Shown here in pieces: positions 1-5,052 of a stretch of 5,273 nucleotides of DNA. A program made the translations under genes and the position numbers. The stretch comes from Pseudomonadota bacterium (GTDB lineage: Bacteria; Pseudomonadota; Gammaproteobacteria; Xanthomonadales; Xanthomonadaceae). Each line of letters opens with the position of its first letter. Positions within the stretch are counted from its first letter, which is position 1. Where the stretch lies: contig JAFAFF010000163.1 in NCBI GenBank assembly GCA_023423605.1, positions 1 to 5,273 of the forward strand. The letters are read 5' to 3'. The notes under the pieces were generated by a model, which was not told the origin of the DNA, did no database searches, and saw nothing but the letters and a program-made list of their open reading frames with translations.

Positions 1-682
1 GGCCTCGCACCAGAAGGCCATGGCCGCCATCCAGAACGGCGAGTTCAAGGACGAGATCAGCCCGTACGAGATCGTCTCGCACCTGCCGGACCTGGCCGAT
101 GGCCAGCGCATCATCACCCGCAACAAGATCGCCGACACCGACGAAGGCCCGCGTCCGGATTCCTCGGCTGAAGGCCTGGCCAAGCTGCGCCCGGTGTTCC
201 GCAACGGCCAGTTCGGCGGCACGGTCACCGCCGGCAACTCGTCGCAGATGAGCGACGGTGCCGGCGCGGTGCTGCTGGCGTCGGAACAGGCGATCAAGGA
301 TTACGGCCTGACCCCGCTGGCGCGTTTCGTCAGCTTCTCGGTGGCCGGTGTACGGCCGGAAGTGATGGGCATCGGCCCGATCGCGGCGATTCCGAAGGCG
401 CTGAAGCAGGCCGGCCTGAGCCAGGACCAGCTGGACTGGATCGAGCTCAACGAAGCCTTCGCGGCGCAGTCGCTGGCGGTGATCCGCGATTGCGGGCTGG
501 ACCCCGACAAGGTCAATCCGCTGGGCGGCGCGATCGCGCTGGGGCATCCGCTGGGTGCGACCGGTGCGATCCGTACGGCCACGCTGCTGCACGGACTGCG
601 TCGTCGCCAGCAGAAGTACGGCATGGTGACGATGTGCATCGGCACGGGCATGGGTGCGGCAGGCGTGTTCGAGGCGCTGTAA
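1..682 (+). CDS. 3-ketoacyl-CoA thiolase (acetyl-CoA C-acyltransferase), FadA-like, C-terminal part
   Basis: This thiolase would cleave 3-ketoacyl-CoA with CoA to give acetyl-CoA and a shortened acyl-CoA in fatty acid beta-oxidation in the cytoplasm. The reading frame is open from base 2, reading ASHQKA before the first internal Met at 20, so the gene starts upstream of the window and 226 residues are visible before the TAA at 680-682. Thiolases are usually about 390-430 residues, so roughly the N-terminal 40 percent, including the nucleophilic Cys, is missing. Visible family signatures are DEGPRPDSSAEGLAKLRPVF in the middle, GTVTAGNSSQMSDGAGAVLL, NEAFAAQ (Asn codon 449-451), the active-site His in GHPLGATGA (545-547) and the C-terminal active-site Cys in CIGTGMG (635-637). 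All expected catalytic residues in this half are intact. The RRRQQKYGMVTMCIGTGMG ending resembles FadA/FadI beta-subunits more than biosynthetic PhaA/AtoB thiolases, but chain-length specificity cannot be read here. It is convergent with the galU operon. Confidence 0.95.
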   Translation, partial: ASHQKAMAAIQNGEFKDEISPYEIVSHLPDLADGQRIITRNKIADTDEGPRPDSSAEGLAKLRPVFRNGQFGGTVTAGNSSQMSDGAGAVLLASEQAIKDYGLTPLARFVSFSVAGVRPEVMGIGPIAAIPKALKQAGLSQDQLDWIELNEAFAAQSLAVIRDCGLDPDKVNPLGGAIALGHPLGATGAIRTATLLHGLRRRQQKYGMVTMCIGTGMGAAGVFEAL

Positions 683-687
683 GGGGT

Positions 688-716
688 GGGTTCGCCGGGG
701 CTGCGCCCCGGCACCC
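688..716. repeat. REP-like GC hairpin just downstream of the thiolase
   Basis: A perfect 8-bp stem, GCCGGGGC (694-701) against GCCCCGGC (705-712) with loop TGC, is extended by GGGT (688-691) pairing with ACCC (713-716) across a 2-base TC bulge. It begins 6 bases after the TAA. The downstream sequence has only a CTTTG, with no real T-tract, so it is a poor intrinsic terminator. It resembles the REP-like palindromes common after Stenotrophomonas genes, but I do not see the GTAG tetranucleotide that marks the described SMAG family, so membership is uncertain. A likely role is 3'-end stabilisation of the thiolase mRNA. Confidence 0.55.
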
Positions 717-801
717 TGCTTTGAAGCAACGGCAACGGCAACCGCGTCGCTGAGGCTGGTGGGATGGGTGGGACGGGGTGAGCTGGTGGGGGACGGCAAA
801 A

Positions 802-888
802 GCCGCTCCTGCGGGCCTTGTTTCGCGCTTGCTCGTGTGCGCTGTCCTGCGCACACGGCAAGACCGGGGTTGGGCTCCTGCCCAATCC
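802..888. other. three successive hairpins with TCCT (plus) / AGGA (minus) loops
   Basis: Hairpin 1 pairs CCGC (803-806) with GCGG (811-814) around loop TCCT at 807-810. Hairpin 2 pairs 834-842 with 849-857, a perfect 9 bp (CGTGTGCGC), around loop TGTCCT at 843-848. Hairpin 3 pairs 867-875 with 880-888, 9 bp including one G-T wobble at 869/886, around loop TCCT at 876-879. All three present the same tetranucleotide at the tip although their stem sequences are unrelated. In a plus-strand 3'UTR the loops are UCCU, complementary to Shine-Dalgarno sequences; in a minus-strand RNA they are AGGA, the minimal core of CsrA/RsmA sites. Whether either strand yields a stable RNA is unknown. Confidence 0.6.
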
Positions 889-908
889 GTCGGACGCATG
901 CGTCCGAC
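889..908. repeat. 20-bp perfect palindrome
   Basis: GTCGGACGCATGCGTCCGAC is identical to its own reverse complement over all 20 bases, with the axis between 898 and 899. The pairing stops at C888/C909. It is the innermost component next to the 5' core of element A and is absent from element B, where the corresponding place is a GCGCCAT/ATGGCGC hairpin. It could be a cruciform-forming repeat component or a dimer-protein site; nothing in the surrounding sequence marks a promoter, so an operator role is unlikely. Confidence 0.8.
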
Positions 909-1012
909 CCTTGGCGCTCAACACCCCCACCAGCCCACCCCGCCCCGCCCTTCGACAGGTCGGCGGTGGCGGACAGTCCCGGCGGAAGCGGTTGGAAGTG
1001 AACTGATGGATG

Positions 1013-1061
1013 AAAAGCAGAAAGGCGGCCGACGGCCGCCTTTCTGCTTTTTGCTTTTGCT
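1013..1061 (+). terminator. strong intrinsic terminator, possibly bidirectional
   Basis: A perfect 18-bp stem pairs 1013-1030 (AAAAGCAGAAAGGCGGCC) with 1034-1051 around a GAC loop at 1031-1033, followed by TTGCTTTTGC and a further TTTTTATTTTC tract to about 1071. On plus it would end the thiolase transcript about 370 bases after its stop, leaving element A in the 3'UTR. On minus, the A-tail 1013-1016 becomes a short UUUU followed by CAUCC, so it can also stop galU operon transcripts, though less strongly. It is the only classic intrinsic terminator in the intergenic region. Confidence 0.88.
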
Positions 1062-1085
1062 TTTTATTTTCTTCTTATGTGGTGG

Positions 1086-1108
1086 GGCCCCGGCATGTGT
1101 CCGGGGCC
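1086..1108. repeat. short GC hairpin overlapping the left arm of element B
   Basis: GGCCCCGG (1086-1093) pairs perfectly with CCGGGGCC (1101-1108) around loop CATGTGT. Bases 1104-1108 are also the start of the element B outer stem, so the two structures are mutually exclusive at that end. There is no adjacent T-run on either strand, so it is not a typical terminator. It may be a separate REP-like unit or an accessory stem of element B. Confidence 0.55.
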
Positions 1109-1212
1109 GGGCGGGTGGAGGTTGCGGGGGCGTAGAGCGCCATGGATGGCGCGAAACGAGGCACGCAGGACGCAGTTTTTGCCGTCCCCCGCAACCTCTA
1201 CCCGCCCGGCCC
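1104..1212 (+). repeat. structured repeat element B (27-bp arms), inverted relative of element A
   Basis: The left arm 1104-1130 and right arm 1186-1212 are reverse complements over 27 positions, with a single non-Watson-Crick pair (G1117 opposite T1199, a G-U wobble in RNA). Two more pairs (C1131-G1184, G1132-C1183) follow if T1185 bulges. Inside is a second hairpin, GCGCCAT (1137-1143) with ATGGCGC (1146-1152). Core blocks 1126-1145 and 1149-1190 match the element A cores on the opposite strand. It lies 54 bases downstream of the galU stop, so it is probably transcribed in the galU operon 3'UTR as a very stable stem before the terminator at 1013-1051. Confidence 0.85.
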
Positions 1213-1230
1213 AACCACCAGAACCACCAG
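1213..1230. repeat. 9-bp tandem duplication AACCACCAG x2
   Basis: AACCACCAG occurs twice head to tail, followed by a degenerate third AACCCCAAC. It directly abuts the right arm of element B in the galU 3'-flanking DNA. It may be simple replication slippage; no function is suggested. Confidence 0.6.
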
Positions 1231-1266
1231 AACCCCAACCACAAGGGGCTCAGCCGTTCGCCGGCA

Positions 1267-2145
1267 TCACTCCGCCAGCATCGCCTGCAGCTTCTCACGC
1301 GCGGGCTTGGCCAGCTTCTGGCTGTTCAGCGCGAAGCGGATCGTCGCTTCCACCAGACCCAGGTGGGTGCCGCAATCGAAACGGGTGCCCTCGAAACGGT
1401 AGGCATCCGCCTTGTCGGTCTTCAGCAGCTCGGCGATGGCATCGGTCAGCTGGATTTCACCACCCGCGCCCTTGCCGGTGGATTCCAGCAGCTCGAAGAT
1501 CTTCGGGCTGAGCACGTAACGGCCCACCACCGCCAGGTCGCTGGGCGCATCCTCCGGCTTCGGCTTCTCGACGATCGCGGAAATACGGCCCTTCCGGCCA
1601 TCGAAGGTTTCCGTGGCGACAATGCCGTAGCTGCCGGTCTGCTCGTGCGGCACGTCTTCCACGGCGATCACGCTGGCGCCGCTGGTTTCGTTCAGATCGG
1701 CCATCTGCTTGAGCGCGCCGTCGCCGCGGTTCCAGATCAGGTCGTCCGGCAGCAATACCGCAAACGGTTCGTCGCCGACGATTTCCTTGGCGCACAACAC
1801 GGCATGGCCCAGGCCCAGCGCTTCTGCCTGGGTGACGAATACCGCGCGCACGCCTTCCGGCAGCACATGCCGGACCAGCTCCAGCTGCTCCTGCTTGCCG
1901 GCGCGCTCCAGCTTCTGCTCCAGCTCGTACGCCTTGTCGAAATAATCGGCGATGGAATGCTTGTAGCGGTTGGTGACGAAAATCAGGGTATCGCAACCAG
2001 CCTCGATGGCTTCATCGACGGCGTACTGGATGAGTGGACGATCGATGATCGGCAACATCTCCTTCGGAACCGTCTTGGTTGCCGGCAAAAAGCGCGTCCC
2101 GAGCCCTGCCACTGGAAAAACTGCCTTTCTGATTCGCTTGCTCAT
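1267..2145 (-). CDS. galU: UTP--glucose-1-phosphate uridylyltransferase (GalU)
   Basis: GalU makes UDP-glucose and pyrophosphate from UTP and glucose-1-phosphate in the cytoplasm, feeding LPS core, exopolysaccharide and UDP-galactose/UDP-glucuronate routes. The 292 residues match the bacterial GalU length (about 290-300). Visible signatures are the nucleotide-binding loop AGLGTRFLPATK (13-24), VPKEMLPI (26-33), QAEALGLGHAVL (106-117), the metal/sugar-phosphate LLPDD (131-135), GSYGIV (171-176), VEKPKPEDAPS (192-202), GGEIQLTDAI (228-237) and FDCGTHLG (257-264). No key element is missing. The ATG at 2145 gives the canonical MSKRIRKAVFPVAGLGTR start and has a TAGGTAA ribosome-binding-like sequence 5 to 6 bases ahead. 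It starts 3 bases after the dehydratase stop, so it is almost certainly co-transcribed and probably translationally coupled. It is the last gene of the run. Confidence 0.98.
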   Translation of the reverse strand: MSKRIRKAVFPVAGLGTRFLPATKTVPKEMLPIIDRPLIQYAVDEAIEAGCDTLIFVTNRYKHSIADYFDKAYELEQKLERAGKQEQLELVRHVLPEGVRAVFVTQAEALGLGHAVLCAKEIVGDEPFAVLLPDDLIWNRGDGALKQMADLNETSGASVIAVEDVPHEQTGSYGIVATETFDGRKGRISAIVEKPKPEDAPSDLAVVGRYVLSPKIFELLESTGKGAGGEIQLTDAIAELLKTDKADAYRFEGTRFDCGTHLGLVEATIRFALNSQKLAKPAREKLQAMLAE

Positions 2146-2148
2146 CGA

Positions 2149-4053
2149 TTACCTATGGGCTTCTCGTGCCGGAAAGGGCACTACATTAGCGGATGGAATG
2201 TTTGCATCCTGTTGCAATGGATCGAACTCGGGCATCGTGGCGAACAGGATGTCCCGGATCGCCTCGGTGTCGTAGCTCGCGATGGCCTCGCGCAGGCGCG
2301 GCACGTTGGCCAGCACCAGATCGCGCGAGAACGTGCGCACGCCGGCCTCCAGCACCTTGGGGTGCGAGGTCGGCCGGTAATCCTCGTCCGAATAGAACAG
2401 CGTTTCGTGCAGCTTCTCGCCGGGACGAAGACCGGTATAGATGATGGCGATGTCCTTGTACGGCTGTTTCCCGGCCAGGCGGATCATCTGTTCGGCCAGC
2501 ACCCGGATCGGTACCGGTTCGCCCATGTCCAAGGTGTAGATGGCACCGTGCGACGCCGATGCGGCGGCCTGCAGGATCAGCTGGCAGGCTTCGGGAATGG
2601 TCATGAAATAGCGGGTGACCTCCGGATCGGTCACGGTCACCGGCCCGCCCTTGAGGATCTGCTCGCGGAACAGCGGCACCACGCTGCCGGCCGAGGCCAG
2701 CACGTTGCCGAAGCGCACGGTCACGAAACGGGTGTGCGAGGACTTCTGGTCCAGGCTCTGGCAGATCATTTCCGCGTAGCGTTTGCTGGCGCCGAGCGAA
2801 TTGACCGGATCGACGGCCTTGTCGGTGGAAATGAACACGAAATGTTCCACCCGCGCTTCCAGGCAGGCACGCGCGACGTTCTCGGTGGCCAGGATGTTGT
2901 TGCGTACCGCTTCACGCAGCTGGCGTTCCAGCACCGGCACCTGCTTGTAGGCGGCGGCATGGAACACCGCTTCGATGCGATGCAGGGACAGCGCGTGGCG
3001 GATCACCGCCGGATCACCGCAATCGCCCAGCACCGCCTCCACTTCGATATCCGGGAAGCTGCGGCGCAGCTCGGCTTCGATGGTCAGCAGCAGCAGCTCG
3101 CTCATCTCCAGCAGCACGATGCGCCCTGCCCCATGCCGCGCGCACTGGCGGCACAGCTCCGAGCCGATGGAACCGCCGGCACCGGTGACCAGCACGGTGC
3201 GCCCGCCCAGCCAGCCGCGGATGAGCGACCAGTCCGGATGGATGGGCTTGCGGCCCAGCAGATCCTCGATGGCCACTTCCTTCAGCTGCCCGGGCAGCGA
3301 TTGCCCCTGCAGGATGTCGTTCAGGCGCGGCACGGTGCGGAACGGCACGCCCGTGCTTTCGCACAGGCCGACCACGCGCTGCATGCCCACCGCATCGAGC
3401 GAGGGAATGGCGATGACGATCAGCCGGGCAGCGGATTCGCGCGCCACGGCCGCCACATCGTCCAGCGTGCCCAGGATGGGAAGATCCTGGAGCTTGGCGC
3501 CCTGCAGGTGCGGGGCATCGTCGAGCAGCCCCACCGGCACGTATTCGCCGGAGCGGCGCAGATCGCGGATCAGGGCCTCGGCCGCCTGCCCCGCACCGAG
3601 GATAAGCACCCGTCGCGCGCTGCTGTCCGACTGCAGTGCCTGGTAGTCCTTCCAGGCGCGGTACAGCAGACGCGGCGCGCCCAGCAGGGCCGACAGCGCG
3701 AACGGATAGATCACCAGCACCGACAGCGGAACGCCGTTGAAGCGCTTCCAGGCGAGGGTCAGCACGATGGCGACCAGGCCGATGAAACTGGCCTTGAAGA
3801 TGTTGATCAGGTCGGCGACGCTGGCGAAACGCCACAGGCCGCGGTACAGGCCGACACGCCAGAACACCAGTGCCTGGATGCCGAGCACCAGCGAGGTATC
3901 CACGTTCCACAGCGGCAGCGCCGGGGCATCAGGAAGGATCGAGTAACGCCCGGCGTGCAGCAGCTGCCAGCAGGCCCACACCATGAAGAGGTCATGGATG
4001 ACGATGGCGGTGCGCGGCACCGATGCGATGATTCGATTTCGCCAGACGGACAT
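2149..4053 (-). CDS. membrane UDP-GlcNAc 4,6-dehydratase, WbpM/PglF/CapD family
   Basis: This inner-membrane nucleotide-sugar dehydratase is expected to convert UDP-GlcNAc to UDP-4-keto-6-deoxy-GlcNAc, the precursor of QuiNAc, FucNAc or bacillosamine sugars. At 634 residues it has the long-form layout: about four N-terminal membrane segments (roughly 13-33, 52-70, 84-103, 109-127), a first Rossmann domain starting LILGAGQAA (150-158) and a second SDR-type Rossmann domain starting TGAGGSIGSEL (290-300). Other marks are HAAAYK (365-370), STDKAVDP (409-416), GASKRYAE (421-428), VRFGNVLAS and GLRPGEKLHE (541-550). The catalytic T410-D411-K412 and K424 are present, but the SDR Tyr position (Met in WbpM) is Leu420, and Gln371 replaces a His common after HAAAYK. 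The ATG at 4053 has GAGGA 12 bases upstream, overlapping the previous stop, a slightly long spacing. O-antigen is the most likely destination; pilin or flagellin glycosylation is possible. Confidence 0.92.
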   Translation of the reverse strand: MSVWRNRIIASVPRTAIVIHDLFMVWACWQLLHAGRYSILPDAPALPLWNVDTSLVLGIQALVFWRVGLYRGLWRFASVADLINIFKASFIGLVAIVLTLAWKRFNGVPLSVLVIYPFALSALLGAPRLLYRAWKDYQALQSDSSARRVLILGAGQAAEALIRDLRRSGEYVPVGLLDDAPHLQGAKLQDLPILGTLDDVAAVARESAARLIVIAIPSLDAVGMQRVVGLCESTGVPFRTVPRLNDILQGQSLPGQLKEVAIEDLLGRKPIHPDWSLIRGWLGGRTVLVTGAGGSIGSELCRQCARHGAGRIVLLEMSELLLLTIEAELRRSFPDIEVEAVLGDCGDPAVIRHALSLHRIEAVFHAAAYKQVPVLERQLREAVRNNILATENVARACLEARVEHFVFISTDKAVDPVNSLGASKRYAEMICQSLDQKSSHTRFVTVRFGNVLASAGSVVPLFREQILKGGPVTVTDPEVTRYFMTIPEACQLILQAAASASHGAIYTLDMGEPVPIRVLAEQMIRLAGKQPYKDIAIIYTGLRPGEKLHETLFYSDEDYRPTSHPKVLEAGVRTFSRDLVLANVPRLREAIASYDTEAIRDILFATMPEFDPLQQDANIPSANVVPFPAREAHR

Positions 4054-4068
4054 GAATGCTACGGATCC

Positions 4069-5037
4069 TCAAAGATTGCGCAGACGAATGCGCATGACAC
4101 CCCAGAGACAGACCAGCACCAGTCCCCAGGCAACCGTCGCACCGGCCTGCTGCCAGGGCGGCAGCCGAACGCTGGCAACAAGCACCGCCGAACCCAGCAG
4201 GCCCAGCAGAATATACACGCCAGTCACGCGGGCGTGGCTGAAGCCCGCCTTCACCGCACGCTGATAGACATGTTGCGTGTGAGGTTCCATCCAACGTTGC
4301 CCGGAAAGCATGCGGCAGAGCAGTGTGAAGCCCGCGTCCACGATGAACACCGAAAGCGGTGCCAGCAGCGCCAGCCAGCCGATGTCGGTGGCCACGCTGG
4401 CCAGTGCCCCCAGGGCGGCCAGCAGGTAACCCAGCGCACCGCTGCCGACATCACCCATGAAGATGCGCGCGCGCGGAAAATTGAACGGCAGGAAACCGAG
4501 GCACGCCGCCGCGAGCGCCAACGCCGCCAGGCTGAGCGGCCACGGCAGCACCGCGGCGAACCCCAGCGCGGCCACCAGGGCCTGGCTGGCGGCGATGCCG
4601 TTGATGCCGTCCATGAAGTTCCACAGGTTCACCAGCGCGGTGGCGACCAGGAACACCAGCACGGCCTGCAGCAGGTTGCCGCTGGCCTGCCAGACCAGCC
4701 CGGCCAGCAGCGCCGAGGCCAGCATGTGCACCAGCAGGCGGCGTATCGCCGGCAACGGCCGATGATCGTCCCACCAGCCGATGCCGGCCACCATCAGCAG
4801 GCCAAGGGCGAACAGCAGCAGCACCCGCGCGGTGCCGGGATACAGGAATGCGCCGGCCACCGACGCCAGCAGGACGCTCAGCACGATGGCAATGCCACCG
4901 CCGCGCGGCGTGGCGATGCGATGGCTGCGGCGTTCGCCGGGATGGTCCAGCAGTTGCCGGTGCATGGCATAACGCTGCGCGCCCCACGTCAGCAGGGCCG
5001 CCAGCAGGGTCAGTGCCGGCAGTGCCACCATGGCCAT
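4069..5037 (-). CDS. polyprenyl-phosphate sugar-1-phosphate transferase, WecA/WbpL family (glycosyltransferase family 4 in older annotations)
   Basis: This integral membrane enzyme would transfer a HexNAc-1-phosphate from a UDP-sugar to undecaprenyl phosphate, the first membrane step of O-antigen or related glycan assembly. The 322-residue protein is mostly hydrophobic with about ten membrane segments. Family signatures, numbered from the ATG at 5037, are RSHRIATPRGGGIA (37-50), the Mg-site DD at 90-91 in GWWDDHRPLP, NFMDGINGI (140-148), FNFPRARIFMGDVGSG (185-200) and the C-terminal loop PHTQHVYQR (252-260) with its His pair. All expected catalytic elements are intact. I chose ATG 5037 because AGGG (5042-5045) lies 4 bases upstream; a GTG at 5049 gives 326 residues but has no Shine-Dalgarno, and ATG 5031 is also possible. 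Adjacency to a WbpM-like dehydratase favours a WbpL-like role with FucNAc/QuiNAc, but the donor (versus GlcNAc as in WecA) cannot be settled from sequence. Confidence 0.93.
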   Translation of the reverse strand: MAMVALPALTLLAALLTWGAQRYAMHRQLLDHPGERRSHRIATPRGGGIAIVLSVLLASVAGAFLYPGTARVLLLFALGLLMVAGIGWWDDHRPLPAIRRLLVHMLASALLAGLVWQASGNLLQAVLVFLVATALVNLWNFMDGINGIAASQALVAALGFAAVLPWPLSLAALALAAACLGFLPFNFPRARIFMGDVGSGALGYLLAALGALASVATDIGWLALLAPLSVFIVDAGFTLLCRMLSGQRWMEPHTQHVYQRAVKAGFSHARVTGVYILLGLLGSAVLVASVRLPPWQQAGATVAWGLVLVCLWGVMRIRLRNL

Positions 5038-5041
5038 CGTG

Positions 5042-5045
5042 CCCT
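5042..5045 (-). promoter_or_regulatory. Shine-Dalgarno AGGG deciding the start of the sugar transferase
   Basis: On the minus strand GTGCAGGGCACG precedes the ATG at 5037, placing AGGG 4 bases from that ATG and 10 bases from the ATG at 5031. The alternative GTG at 5049 is preceded by GTGCTCTGACCG with no purine-rich match. The site sits in the 15-base gap after the lapB stop. Confidence 0.45.
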
Positions 5046-5052
5046 GCACCGG

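Larger units (their letters stand above)
770..946 (-). repeat. structured repeat element A (long inverted repeat with internal hairpins)
   Basis: The outer arms are 770-792 and 924-946: 23 positions, 21 paired, with mismatches at A773/C943 and A781/C935. Between them, on the minus strand, the order is a 5' core (928-909), the palindrome (908-889), three AGGA-loop hairpins (888-802) and a 3' core (828-788). Hairpin 802-816 lies inside the 3' core. Both core blocks recur in element B: the 5' core at 17/20 and the 3' core at about 37/42 positions by eye. The strand given is the one on which the element A cores read in the same direction as the element B cores on plus. Relative to the upstream thiolase the element reads GGGGGACGGCAAAA first, exactly as element B does relative to galU. 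This is a dispersed repeat candidate; the family name is not known to me. Confidence 0.75.
683..1266. other. structured intergenic region between convergent genes; no credible CDS
   Basis: These 584 bases separate the thiolase stop from the galU stop. Open frames exist on both strands, but they are rich in Pro, Arg, Ala and Cys, overlap the inverted repeats, lack recognisable domains and look like by-products of high GC. What the region does hold is RNA/DNA structure: a hairpin at 688-716, element A at 770-946, a terminator at 1013-1051, a hairpin at 1086-1108 and element B at 1104-1212. I see nothing notable in 947-1012. The tract 726-743 contains a short CAACGG-type tandem run (about 2.5 units). 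No tRNA, rRNA or CRISPR pattern was seen. Confidence 0.8.

Noticed and set aside
694..712. Hairpin after the thiolase as its main terminator
   Set aside because: There is no T-run after the stem, while a textbook terminator lies further down at 1013-1051.
726..743. CAACGG hexamer run as a microsatellite for phase variation
   Set aside because: Only about 2.5 units, outside any coding region or visible promoter.
301..930. Long minus-strand open frame overlapping the thiolase and intergenic DNA
   Set aside because: It lies antisense to a clear thiolase, is rich in Pro, Arg, Ser and Ala, and has no recognisable domain; it is a high-GC shadow frame.
770..946. Element A as an insertion sequence or MITE with target-site duplication
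   Set aside because: No transposase fragment is present and I find no convincing direct repeat flanking the arms; the shared cores with different arms fit a structural repeat better than a cut-and-paste element.
654..1006. Plus-strand open frames after the thiolase that could be a small protein
   Set aside because: They are made from inverted repeat sequence, have no ribosome-binding site I can see and resemble no family; composition is Cys/Arg/Pro-rich as expected from random GC DNA.
918..1298. Minus-strand open frame across the terminator and into galU
   Set aside because: It runs through the terminator stem and element B and overlaps the galU 3' end; its Lys-rich patch is just the terminator A/T tracts translated.
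2975..3646. Plus-strand 223-residue open frame within the dehydratase gene
   Set aside because: It is antisense to a well-conserved protein, Ser/Arg/Pro-rich, and without domain signatures.
4069..5049. Sugar transferase as MraY (peptidoglycan lipid I synthase)
   Set aside because: It is shorter than MraY (about 360 residues), lacks the MraY-type HHH motif in the last loop, and sits with LPS-type genes rather than mur genes; WecA/WbpL fits better.
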